This document shows, in pieces, positions 23,790-34,513 of a stretch of DNA of 64,000 nucleotides. Positions within the stretch are counted from its first letter, which is position 1. Each line of letters starts with the position of its first letter. Source of the DNA: Rhizophagus irregularis (taxonomy: Eukaryota > Glomeromycota > Glomeromycetes > Glomerales > Glomeraceae); assembly GCF_026210795.1 (NCBI RefSeq), contig NC_089437.1:3348001-3412000 (forward strand), written 5' to 3'. The notes below the pieces were generated by a model. That model had not been told where the DNA came from. It worked only from the letters and a program-made list of their open reading frames with translations, and did no database searches. The translations under genes were made by a program, and so were the position numbers.

Positions 23790-24980
23790 TCACTTGTCCT
23801 ACTTCCTTCTTATTCTTTCTGCTTTTTTCTCTTCCCTCTCATCTTTCCCACTGTTGTCTAGGACCACGGCTCTCTGGACATCTCTTGGACAGAATTTCGA
23901 AGGTAAACTGTTTTTTTTTTGTTTTTTTTTATTTAGCAAAACGCTTACTAACGTTTTGGCTTTCTCTTTTGTAGGTTCCAGACGTTTCATTTTGTCGTCT
24001 CTCCACCTTCCTCTAGCCCATAGTCGATTTTTATAACTTTTCTTTTTCACCGTCTGCTTATGGAAATACTTAAGTGACTTCTAGGTATTTTGTTGGGTCC
24101 ATATTAACTATGTTTTCGTCGTCATACTTTATATGTTTGGAAATATTGTAGTATGTTTAAGTAGTCTTCGGGTATTTCGATGGAGCAGCATGATGCTATG
24201 CATGGGTGGGAGCATAGCGTGCTTACTTTGTAAGTCTGTGAGTACCAGCTTATGCTGCAGTCTCACAGTAGGGCTGGTTGGGAACTTGGAGTGGTATAGT
24301 ACTATGCGAGGGTTGGAGCATAGACGCTTACTTTTAGTAAGCTCGCAGGTACCAGTTTTTGCTGTAGTCCTGCGATAGGACCGAAGGTAAGTGCACTTTT
24401 TTTGTTATTTTTCAGTTTTATTTTTATTATGACTTTTTTATTTCTTCATTATTTTTAGCTTTGGGTATTTCTTTTGGAGCAGCATGACACTATGCGTTGG
24501 GTGGGAGCATAGCGTGCTTACTTTGTAAGCCTGTGAGTACCAGCTTTTGCTGCAGTCTCATGGTAGGGCTGGTTGGGAACTTGGAGCGGTATAGTACTAT
24601 GCGAGGGAAGGAGCATAGACGCTTACTTTTAGTAAGCTCGTAGGTACCAGTTTTTGCTGCAGTCCTGCGATAGGACCGAAGGTAAGTGCACTTTTTTTGT
24701 TATTTTACAGTTTTTTTTATTTTTTTATTTTATTTCTTCATTATTTTTAGCTTTGGGTATTTTTATTGGAGCAGCATGATGCTATGCGTTGGGTGGGAGC
24801 ATAGCGTGCTTACTTTGTAAGCCTGTGAGTACCAGCTTTTGCTGTAGTCTCACAGTAGGGCTGGTTGGTTGTGGTACGGCATGGTGCTATGCGTAATTTT
24901 CATGGGAGGAGCATAGTGCGCTTCTTAGGAAGTCCCTTGTGGCAGGGCCGTAGTACTAAATCATATGATGAAGTGCAAGA
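23790..24980 (+). ncRNA. Candidate spliced structured non-coding RNA with repeat exons
   Basis: Four introns can be read, all close to 70 bases: 23903-23974, 24085-24151, 24387-24458 and 24682-24750, with GTAAAC, GTATTT, GTAAGT and GTAAGT donors and TAG acceptors. The exons from 24152 on are tandem copies of one unit. The middle exon is 223 bases, not a multiple of three, so repetition shifts the frame, which argues against protein coding. Each unit contains two related halves. Each half has a GCTTAC/GTAAGC hairpin and a longer hairpin around TACCAG...CTG, with stem arms that differ between halves by paired changes. No known RNA family is recognised. Transcription and splicing are inferred from sequence only. 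Confidence 0.5.
24182..24880 (+). repeat. Tandem units of about 293 bases with paired hairpins
   Basis: Units start at 24182, 24476 and 24768 (GGAGCAGCATGA). The third diverges after about 24865. Hairpin stems: CTGTGAG/CTCACAG at 24236-24242 and 24262-24268; TCGCAGG/CCTGCGA at 24343-24349 and 24369-24375; CTGTGAG/CTCATGG at 24531-24537 and 24557-24563; TCGTAGG/CCTGCGA at 24638-24644 and 24664-24670; CTGTGAG/CTCACAG at 24823-24829 and 24849-24855. GCTATGC/GCATAGC arms and GCTTAC/GTAAGC arms recur as well. Confidence 0.85.
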
Positions 24981-26048
24981 TTTTTAAAAATGTGGATCAC
25001 AACAATTTTTTGCTATGAAATAAAAAGCTGAGTATAATATATTTGCTAAATTTAAAAATTAAATAATTAAAATAATACTTTTAATAAATGATCATTTAAA
25101 TAGCTAAAATAAATTTGAAAATAAAGATATCTTTTAAATTAAATGTTATTTATTAAGAAATAATATTTTTCTTTTATGAAGTCATTATATTTGTTATTTT
25201 TTATATAATATTTGTGTAATATTAAAATTTTGCTTGTGTTATGTTATGTTATTTTTATTACATTCTTCACATTCTATACGGTATTTTATCATTATTTTAT
25301 TGCTAATTTGTTTATCAAAATTTTAAAAATATTTTTTTATTTAAAATAATCAAAAAATCCGGCAAATTTGTATATGGTTCACTAGTAATGGGAACCTGAA
25401 GGCTAAAACATTATACACACATAATCACCTATGTTAACGTTGCCATAGGCGCAGCATAATGGAAGATATTATATGAGTGAGCCCTGCTAGTATGCTTCGG
25501 ACAATTATGACTTACAAATATTACTAATTACAATGTAAATAAATACATGAAATTCAGTTACTGAAAATTTTTTTATTATCATTTATTTTGATTTTTCTTA
25601 GTATTGTTAAATAGATTTTTTTTATTATTATACATTTTATTGAATTTTTATTTATTAATTATTAATAATAACTAATAATGTCAATAAAGAAGGTTTTTTT
25701 TGTTATTATGTTTTTATTGTTCATTTTTTATTGCAATTTTTTTTGATTATCTCTATCCTCTAATAAGTTGTAGTAAAATTTAATGATATAAATAAAAATT
25801 TGATTATGGAAGCATATCTGATTTATAATTTATAATCAATATAATACTAATGCATAATATATGAAAGAAATATGGCAACTGCTTGAACAGTGCAAAAAAA
25901 ATTATGTAAAGATAAGCCTGTAGCAGGAAAAGGAAGGGTATAATTTGTATATTACCATAAATTAATCTTGTTGCAACGCAACAGATTACAGCAGCTAGTG
26001 CATTATAGAGTAATTAAGCTATCAATTATACTATAGCAAATAAATAAT
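24981..26048. other. Intergenic, no gene seen
   Basis: Mostly T/A runs. A moderately GC-richer patch at 25370-25510 was examined for a tRNA fold and did not give one. Confidence 0.45.
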
Positions 26049-27671
26049 TTAATTCACTAAATCATCAACCTTACTTTCATCGTCAATATCTAAATATCAG
26101 CAATATAAATATTATTAGAATATTAAAATGTATAGTATAATATTAAATTATGTTTAGTAATATAGCACCTCCTAATTGTATTGAATTAGATACTTCCAAG
26201 TCGATTAATTGAGAGTCAAAAACTATTAAAACAATAATTTAATAATTACTTAAGTAAAAATAAAAATTTTAAAAATAGAAAAATAGAAAATACCTTCATT
26301 ATTAACATATGATGTAATAAGGGATGAATTAACAGGTTTTGGTAATAAATTACCAAATGTAAACGTTCTACTGGTAAATACAGCATCAGAATTCTTTTTA
26401 TACGAAGTTGAGATGATATGTTTGTATTTCTTTATCAGCTTCTTCAAATGCTGCTTTAAATTCTTTTCTTTTATAACTGAATTTTTCTACTTCACCATAA
26501 CTACCTTCAATAGAATCATTCAAAAATTAAAAATATCGTAAAATTCTCTAGATGTTGGTCTTTCATTTGGATTAACATTCGTGCATTTATAAGCTAATTT
26601 CTTATAAATTTCTGGAGTTCCTTTTCCAAATTCTGGTCTGAGTCCATTACATATGACTAATGCTAAACTTAAATCATGTTTTTTATTGTAAAAAGGTGGT
26701 TTTCCTGATGATAATTCAGCCATAACTACACCTACACTATAAATAGTATCGGATGATAATGTATATGGTTCTCCATTTAAAACTTCTGGTGCAATATATG
26801 GCATTACTCCATAAACTTTACCATCTAATTTTTGTTCATTTGCTGGTCCTGATAACTCAAAGTCTGAAATATAAGTAGTATCAGCTTGTAAAATATTACT
26901 TTGAAAATCTTTATGGCAATATCCTAATTCATGTAAATCTTTTAGGTCTATGAGCATAAGATACAAATAATAAATTTTACTTTCCCACATAATGTTGTTA
27001 AATTTATTTGAAAGAATACTTCTTAAATTTCCTTCATTAGCAAATTCTATAATCATCATAAATTCTTTAGTTTCTGGGCATTTAGTTAATCCATAAAAAC
27101 TTTATCCACTCATATTAGAAATTTTCCAATGTATTTTAAGCTATATTTTAATAAATTTAAAATAAAAAAAATAAAATGATTTAATATTTTTAATATTAAA
27201 CACCTAAATGAAATAAATTAAATAAGATACAATATAGTATAAAAACGTACTTCATTTAAATATTTATCTGACATATTCTGTGATCCATTTAGCTTTTTCA
27301 AGGCAACTTTTTTAGTCCTAGGTTCTTCTTTTTTCCAACTTCCATCATCATTTTTATGATACTCTAATTTACCATCAATCCAAGTTGCAGAATATACTTT
27401 GGCAAATCCACCTTCACCAATTTCTTTTATATCTGTAAATCTATCAAATGGTACCCATTCAAGAAAATTATAACCGTCTTCTCTTTTATATACATTGTAT
27501 CTTTTATAAACTTATCAATATCAGAATTTCCACTGGTCCATCCTTCTATTATTCTAAATGGGTCACATTATTTACACCATAATTCTTCAGTAAAGGTTTA
27601 TTACAATACGAACAATTTTTGTAATTGGAATCTCCACCTGAGATATTTAATTTACTAAATTCGGTTTCCAT
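26049..27671 (-). pseudogene. Tyrosine-kinase-like protein pseudogene
   Basis: Starts METEFSKLNIS with one CxxC (CSYCNKP). The next segments read GWTSGNSDIDKFI, WVPFDRFTDIKEIGEGGFAKVY and KVALKKLNGSQNMS, but in different frames: at least two shifts lie between 27600 and 27490. Exon 2 has an in-frame TAA near 27105 before FYGLTKCPETKEF. The catalytic region 27059-26520 is open, with HKDFQSNIL, SDFELSGP where DFG is expected, and YIAPEVLNGEP. After FYDIFNF a lost base gives a stop at 26520, and another shift lies near 26415. Short tail exons continue to a stop at 26049. It belongs to the same superfamily as the other kinases here but to a different branch (a glycine-loop GEGGF type). Confidence 0.8.
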
Positions 27672-27699
27672 TAGGTTATTTTCGCATTATACAGTATTC

Positions 27700-29289
27700 A
27701 AACAAACTTTTTTTTTTTGAACGAAAAAAAAATATTTTTTTTTTATATTTATAATAAGGAGTTACTAAAAAAGGATATTTTAAATCAAAAGCGGAATTAC
27801 TCCGATTATGGGTGTTCATTTAATTTGTTTTCTTTCGGGCCGTATTTTTTCTGATTCATTTATCTACCTTCTTTTTAGATTTCGAGACATCATCAAAAAT
27901 TCTCAAATAAATTATACAACATTATTTGTAATTCCAAAATTTTTTATTATAATTTATAGTATTAGATTATTGATGAAAGCAACAGCGAGATTGTAGAGTT
28001 AAATCAAATTTTGAAAAAAATAAAAGTTCTAGTTAACTTTCCGTTACAGACACTTGTAGTTAATATAATTATGTTTTAATTTTACATTTCCTAAAATGGA
28101 TGATGACATAGAAAGGGGGGGGTCAAAAATCCTAAAATTTAAATTACGTCCTTTCATTTCTGGCCATCCCCTTACTGAGTCAAACAATAATTAGTGAGTA
28201 AACTAAGTAATATTTTATTTTATTTTTCTAAAATTCTTGAGCATAAATATTGCTTATATACGAATAAATATGAAATAAAGAATAATGAAGTTTCTTTCTT
28301 GAACAATATTGTTTTAGTAATAAAATTTTGCTAATATTTCAAATTCACTTTTGTCATTTGAATATTCTTCTTTTTTGGTTTATATGTTCTTCATGCGATG
28401 GGAGTATAATCCTATGTAAGTTTACACAAATTCACGTAAATTTTTCGTAAGAAATTTACAAAAATTTACACAAGCTTACGTATATTTACACAAACATGGT
28501 TACGCCTATCTAAAAAAAATTTCCTAATGAAGAAATTAAGAAGCTAAATTCACAGTTTTATAATTATGCCAGAAAGCAGCTGAAAAAAGTTCGAAATCTA
28601 ACCTCGAAATTTCCAGAGATTCCTGGTTGTTAACCTTACTGATAATCTCAATATAATTAAATATTTTAAACGCGTACTTTTTCTTCAAATATCTGCTTTC
28701 TTAATTTGTAATTACTAAATTTCTAAAAAAATATTACTAGAACTTAGGCCTTCAGCAAAAATTTATATTTAATTGAAAGTTAATTATATTAATATGTGTA
28801 TTGTTATTTATTTTGTTCATTTGACAATACTGTATACAAAATATATCAGTAAGAAAATAAATATTAGCGATTCAAGTCTTTTTGTTGGTCCGTCCATCAT
28901 CTCCATTATTCTTTATAATTTTAAGGAGTTTCCTGGCTTCATCTTAATGATCATAAAGTAAAAAATGGTTGGCCAAGTGAGATTTCTCACAAAGAACTTC
29001 GGGAATTATTTGAAGTAGTACTATACTATTATGACAAGATTCGAGATTACTAAGATTAAACAGTTTTAATATTATTCAAATAATACATTTCTATCATTAT
29101 GAGTTACAATATATAATTAATAATTTTGAATCTTTTCATTTCATGTAAGTTTGTTATAAATATTCATTTAAATTTAAATTTTATATCCATTTTATATATT
29201 ATTCTCGTCGGATACCTAGCATTGCGTTATTCGTTATTTATACTTTACCATAAAATATTAAATAAGTATTATTATCATACAATTTTTTC
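27700..29289. other. Intergenic, no gene seen
   Basis: 28140-28170 resembles a segment at about 145-175. 28415-28500 holds repeated TTTACACAA/TTACGTA motifs in both orientations. Short open frames at 27808 and 28773 have no support. Confidence 0.45.
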
Positions 29290-29800
29290 TTTAAATAACT
29301 TTTTTCAAATATTTAATCATTTATCTCTTCAAACCATCTTTTTATTAACACTTTCAAGTATTACTTTGAGTTCCCCAAAATTTTTCGATCGATTATAAAA
29401 TCCAATTAATTTATCTGTTGTCTTTTGATTACAATCATGACGTTTTATTTAAAATTTGTCAAATTAACATTATTTCTAGGTAATTAATTTAATAATTTCT
29501 ATAATTCTACAATATTCACAGTATATTATAACTAGTTAAACATTAATATTAACAATTTTCGAGAGAACTTTTACAATCATCAAGATTTAATTAATATATT
29601 TACTGCATAATGATTTTTTTCTTTCTTATAAGAGGTTCGTTAGCAAGAATAATTTCTTTTTTAAATTTATGTCATTTTCTAAATTATTTTAAGTGATGAC
29701 CTTTAATAATACATATACATTATGAAGTCCAATTAATTCTGAATGGTAGCCATAATATATTAAGTAAATCGCATGTTATTGTTATTTGAATTTATGAACT
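29290..29800 (-). pseudogene. Relic of kinase-family 5' exon
   Basis: On the minus strand, remnants of the family N-terminal exon can be seen in order: near 29620-29680 a segment matching the ILADKSL...EKQFEF region, and near 29300-29400 a segment resembling the WIDGFYN...LKKLENVES...W(F)EE region. The frame is heavily broken. Recognition rests on comparison with 15615-16182. Confidence 0.5.
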
Positions 29801-29999
29801 AAATAGAGCAATAGACGCTAATCGGAAGAGTTTGATTAAAAAAACTATAAAAATGTTTAACTTGAAATGACAAAAGCAATGAAAAGTCATTTTGTTATTT
29901 GTCATTTGAATAATAATACTTGTAATCGTTTTATTTATTTATTATGAAGGTTTAATTTTCATGGTATTAAAAAATAAATTGTTTTACTCTATTAAATCA

Positions 30000-30290
30000 T
30001 ATATTTATCTAAATATACTTATAAAATAAAGCATATTATTCAAATTACAAACTAAGAAACTTGCAAATATTGTTATTCTAAACCTTAGTGTTTAAATAAT
30101 TCTAAATAGTAATAATAAAATTTGATTTAATAGATAGTTAAGATCCATCTTACCTAAAAATTGGTTATTATAAGTTAATATTAATCATATACAAAAGATA
30201 TTCTAAAATCTTACTTACAATCAGAAACTTTTAATTCATTTTGTTCTTCTGAAAGAAAATTGAGATTATATATTCCATCTTCAACTAATC
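30000..30290 (-). pseudogene. Relic of kinase-family 3' tail and flank
   Basis: 30225-30285 corresponds to the last tail exon of the kinase family (SEEQ...E region), and 30020-30110 to the sequence that follows the stop in both longer copies (ATTCAAATTACAAACTAAGA and CTTAGTGTTTAAATAATT). No kinase domain remains upstream of it. Confidence 0.55.
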
Positions 30291-31119
30291 CGCTCTACCT
30301 CAAAATAGATTTTCTCGGGAGAAAATTAACCAGATAAAGCTATATTATTGTTAGTCTTTTTTCGAATCTAGTGAGAAAAAAGAGATATAAAACATATAGT
30401 GGAGAAAGTTCAGCCAACTTTCCTGCAAAAAATTTAAGGTATGTTTATACCAGGAATTTTGTATGCATGCAAGCGAAAATTTCTCACAATGGGCCTTGTA
30501 TTAGAAAAGCGAGATGTCTGATAAGACCGAGGTGCTCAATAAGACCAAGACTCCTGACAAGCTTGAAAAGTTTCTTGCTAATGGAGACATTATTCTTAAC
30601 TGTTTCATTTCTGATGAGGAAGTGAATGATATTTAAAACACTAAAAGATTTGTTGGTTGCCGATCGTACTAAAATAGAAAAGCTTGATTTGAAATGTATT
30701 TATATAATCAGCAAATCAATACCAAAGATGGGGGATCAGCATCTTAAAATGGAAATCACTCAAAAACTAATCTTATGTTAACGTTAAGTTAACGTTAACC
30801 TATCATGACATGTCAATCATTTCAAGTCATAACAATAACGTGACGCGCCACCCACCCCACCCATAGGGTGATATTGCACTTATATAGAATGATCTTTCTT
30901 GCTTAAAAATTATGGGATAAAATTTTTAGCAAATCATGTGAAAACTGAATAATTTTTTTGTTAGCCAAAAATGATCAACAACCGGATGACAAATTTTAAT
31001 ATTATGTAAATAAACAATTTGTTTGTATTACTTATTTAAATATAGATACATTTTTTTTTTATTTTGAACCAAAAAATAAACAATAATCAAATGGTAAATT
31101 TTCATTATCGTCGTCATTA
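30291..31119. other. Intergenic with an interspersed repeat
   Basis: 30400-30510 is related to 37425-37535. A fragment at 30560-30760 could be transposon-derived but has no recognisable frame. 30955-31100 shares motifs (AAATGATCAACAA, ATAAACAATAATCAAATGG) with the repeats at 32070-32600. Confidence 0.5.
30400..30510 (+). repeat. Interspersed repeat, copy 1
   Basis: Shares with 37425-37535 the ordered motifs AAGTTCAGCCAACTTT, AAGGTATGT, TATNCCAG, TTGTATG/TGTATG and TTCTCAC...TGGGC. The surrounding sequences are unrelated. Confidence 0.6.
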
Positions 31120-32046
31120 CATTATCGTTATAATTAAAGTTCCCTGCCGAAATTAGGGAGTTTCGGCATGTCAAAATTGTCAAAACTATTTTGACATGTC
31201 AAAATTGTCGAAACCTAAAAATATTACATTTCACGTAATAACTCGGCGTCCAATGATCATAGAAAGATGCACCATAGCTCGTTGGAATCGTCTCATAACG
31301 ACGAGTCGAATGGTGGCTAAATCGTCTTTCTACGATCACTGGATGCCGAGTTATTGAGCGAAACGTCAAAAATCGGCATTTTGTATTTTGCGCTACTGCG
31401 CCGTTTGACGCTTCGTCTATTATCTCGGCATCCAATGATCGTAGAAAGATGATTTAACCACCATTCGACTCGTCGTTATGAGACGAATCCAACGAGCTAT
31501 GGTGCATCTTTCTACGATCATTGGATGCCGAGTTATTAAGTGAAACGTCAAATGGCGCAGTATCGCAAAATACAAAATGCTGATTTTTGACGTTTCGCTC
31601 AATATCTCGGCATCCAGTGATCGTAGAAAGACGATTTAGCAACCATTCGACTCGTCGTTATGAGACGATTCCAACGAGCTATGGTGCATCTTTCTACGAT
31701 CATTGGATGCCGAGTTATTAAGTGAAACGTCAAATGGCGCAGTATCGCAAAATACAAAATGCTGATTTTTGACGTTTCGCTCAATATCTCGGCATCCAGT
31801 GATCGTAGAAAGACGATCTAACCACCATTAGACTCGTCGTTATGAGACGATTCCAACAAGCTATGGTGCAACTTTCTACGATCATTGGACGCCGAGTTAT
31901 TACGCGAAACGTAATATTTTTAGGTTTCGACAATTTTGACATATCGAAACTATTTCGGCATTTCGGCATTTCTACAGGTTTTAGTTTCGACATTTCGACA
32001 ATAGCCTGTAGAGTTTTGGCAGGCAACTTTAGTTATAATGCTATCA
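31120..32046. mobile_element. Composite foldback element with four palindromic modules
   Basis: The outer ends are inverted (left TTATAATTAAAGTTCCCTGC near 31132; right GGCAGGCAACTTTAGTTATAA near 32016-32036). Inside them a second, longer inverted repeat carries CGAAACCTAAAAATATTAC near 31209 and its complement near 31908. Between are four modules of about 115 bases, at about 31230-31350, 31420-31533, 31602-31716 and 31783-31897. Each begins with a CTCGGC(A/G)TCCA arm and ends with the complementary TGG(A/C)..CCGAG arm. The first module is inverted relative to the other three. Spacers with CGTCAAATGGCGCAGTA or its complement separate them. No transposase is encoded. Confidence 0.8.
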
Positions 32047-32049
32047 TGA

Positions 32050-32620
32050 AAATTTTTTCAGGGTAGTAATTCTAAAAATGATTAACAATCAGATAATAAG
32101 ATTGTTGTTTTATTATAATGTTATCATAAAATTTTTTTTTCTCAACAATTGGATGATAAAATTAAATAAATGTTATATCAAGTAATTTTTTATTTTGAAA
32201 CAAAACAATAAACAACAACTAAATGGTAAAATTTCATTATCATTGTCTTATTATTATGATATTCAGTTATCATAATTTTCCAGAACTAAAAATGATCAAC
32301 AATCGGATAGTAGAATTGTTTTATTACAATATAATCATGAAAAATTTTTTTCCAGAGCCGTAATTCCAAAAATGATGATAGTAAATATTAAATAAATGCT
32401 TTATCAAGTAATAAACAATCTTTCTGTATTGTTATTTAAAGTTAATCACATATTCTGATATATATATTTTTTTATTTTTAAACCAAAAAATAAACAACAA
32501 TCAAGATAATTAACCTTAAAATGATTAACAAGTGAAATAACTAAGCCAAAAATGATTAACAAGCAAAATAAACCGAAAATGATCATCCTTTACCAAATGA
32601 GAAAAAAATTATGTTAATAG
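32050..32620. repeat. Degenerate tandem repeats
   Basis: AAAATGATNAACAA, GATGATAAAATT, and ATTTTNAACCAAAAAATAAACAACAATCAA motifs recur at intervals of roughly 110-200 bases, with a further copy at 30955-31100 on the other side of the foldback element. The foldback element may have inserted into this older array. Confidence 0.5.
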
Positions 32621-33058
32621 CTAGTTAAGAGTAATTTCTCATTTTTTTTTATAGATATGTTAAATATAATCAAAAATTTTGCAAATAAAGTGAAAGTTAT
32701 GGTTTGGCTAGAAAAGCCCGGCGAGCGAAGCGAGCCAAATGAAATTGCATCATCATAATAAATCACATGAATATTTAATACACAATCACATGATCTACCA
32801 GTAATTTTTCCACCAGTTAAAATTTAGAAATTCTCTTTAAATCTTAAAAACTATTTATCATAATAATTATGATACTGTATGGTAGTATAAACCAACTTAA
32901 TTAAAAAAAAAGTCAGAATTATTACAGTTCTAATTATACTATGACTATAGCTCCCTGCCATGTTTAATGTTAACTTGTTTCAAAGTAACAATATCTAATG
33001 CTAATGACAATCAAGTTTCTTCTCTTGCAAATGAAATCAGTTAATCAATTTCAAGATA

Positions 33059-33255
33059 CAGTGACACCTCTCTAAGTGCACCCCCCTTGGGACCATAGTA
33101 AAAAAATAGTAGAATGTGCACTTAGAGAGGGTGTGCATTTATAGAGAGTAAAATATTAAGAGCTCTTATAAGTTGGGACCAGGCCCACCGTGCACTTAAA
33201 GAGAATTTATATAGTGCGTGCACTTATAGAGGGTGCACTTATAGAGGTGTCACTG
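33059..33255. mobile_element. MITE with TA target duplication, mariner/pogo-like ends
   Basis: A 197-base element bounded by TA on both sides (33057-33058, 33256-33257). Terminal inverted repeats of about 24 bases: CAGTGACACCTCTCTAAGTGCACC on the left, and on the right GGTGCACTTATAGAGG followed by TGTCACTG. The interior has further GTGCACTTA motifs and no frame. Ends reading CAGTGACACCTCTATAAGTGCAC with TA duplication are typical of Tc1/mariner (pogo-type) families, so a transposase elsewhere in the genome would have moved it. Confidence 0.85.
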
Positions 33256-33856
33256 TATAGATTTGACCAGTTTGACTTTATATAAGTCACGTTTATAGCT
33301 GATAGTGTCATAATCAACTACATCAATGAATATATATATATACTGTATATATATTGAACTGCAAGACACAATTTTTAATCATTTTCCCATACAGCTTCAA
33401 CGTATCTTTTCCAGTGAAAAGGGACAATGTTATCGTATCCTCCCACTGAAACAGTGCTAGAGGTACTAAGCAAAGATAATTAGAATTTTTTATTTGTATT
33501 GTGTAAAGCGATCCCGGTCCTGGTCGGACCTCTATTTGCAATTTTTTATGTATTATTGTCCGCTTCTGACGACGTAAATAAAGTATTATTATCTGTTATT
33601 ATTTTATCAAATGTACAAGAGAAAGCAGATCACGTGTAATTGTGACGTAGAATCTTTTATTTCACATCGGTATCACTACTCGTACGACCTGAAAATTTGC
33701 AATTAATGAGTAATGTACTGTACCTATTTGCTGTATTACGTCACCAAAAGTTTATGTACGAAAGTATATAAAGTATCAGTATCCCCGTGTACCATTATAT
33801 TCTTTATAAAAAACAATATTTTTTTGACGTATACTTTTTAAAAATAATCTTTAACT
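33256..33856. other. Intergenic and promoter sequence
   Basis: 33370-33545 is GC-richer and may be a fragment of a repeat, with no recognised family. A TATA-type element (GTATATAAAGTATC) lies at about 33764-33777, about 90 bases before the next ATG. Confidence 0.4.
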
Positions 33857-34513
33857 ATGGAAACACTTGAAACACTGGAATTTAATAGATTGATACAACA
33901 ACATACTAACCTCGTCAACCCTTTAAACACGCGTATTATTGAGGATGAAAGACTTAGGGAAGATCTCATGGGAAACGTTTGTGAGGAAAAATATAATGAT
34001 TGTATACAATGCTTGGAAAAACTAGGAGACAGTGCAAAACATTTATACAATTTAATAGGAAAACAAAGAAACGTTAATGATGATGTACTTGTTCTTGTGA
34101 AAAGACTATTAGTCAAATTAGAAGACAAAAATGCTTTTGGCAAGTATAGGGATTAGGTGACTTATTTTAATAAGAATCTAAAAGCTGAAGTAGAGTGGGA
34201 CGTATGGAGCAAGTCACAGAAAGCCATTTTTAATAAAGTGGCATTCGAGAACATCAATTATTCTGAAAAAGAAAAAGGCTATCTTTCAAAACTAGAAAAT
34301 GTTCTAATTTCTATGTCACTTGAAAATTATGAACTTTTAATCTTGCTAAAGTATAAAAGTAACCAAGAGTTCCATGGTGGAATACAACAATCTTTGAGAG
34401 ATGCTCAGAAAGAGCTAGACAATACATCATTTCATGGAATTATGGTATTTTTTAAAAATCCATTATATCAACTCTTTCGCTCTCTCGAGATATATGAATC
34501 TCCAAACCATTAA
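33857..34513 (+). pseudogene. Unrecognised helical protein gene with one in-frame TAG
   Basis: The ATG at 33857 opens a 99-codon frame ended by TAG at 34154-34156. The same frame then stays open for another 118 codons to the stop at 34511-34513. Both halves are charged and helix-rich (LGDSAKHLYNLIGKQ, LLVKLEDKNAF; SLRDAQKELDNT), with no signal peptide or known domain. A TATA element lies upstream. Base composition is less AT-biased than the flanks, supporting past coding use. It is either a 218-residue gene interrupted by one nonsense change, or a short protein followed by a relic. The next gene, 35891-36548, shows the same type of single interruption. Confidence 0.5.

Noticed and set aside
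23794-24378. Open frames in the repeat-exon locus on both strands
   Set aside because: They run across readable introns, are not kept between repeat units, and the repeated exon length is not a multiple of three.
25370-25510. Possible tRNA or small RNA in a GC-richer patch
   Set aside because: No cloverleaf, no acceptor stem and no standard T-loop motif could be formed.
31199-32026. Several 60-80 codon minus-strand frames (SETSKISILYFAIL type)
   Set aside because: They are translations of the foldback modules, repeat with the DNA units, and show no protein-level feature.
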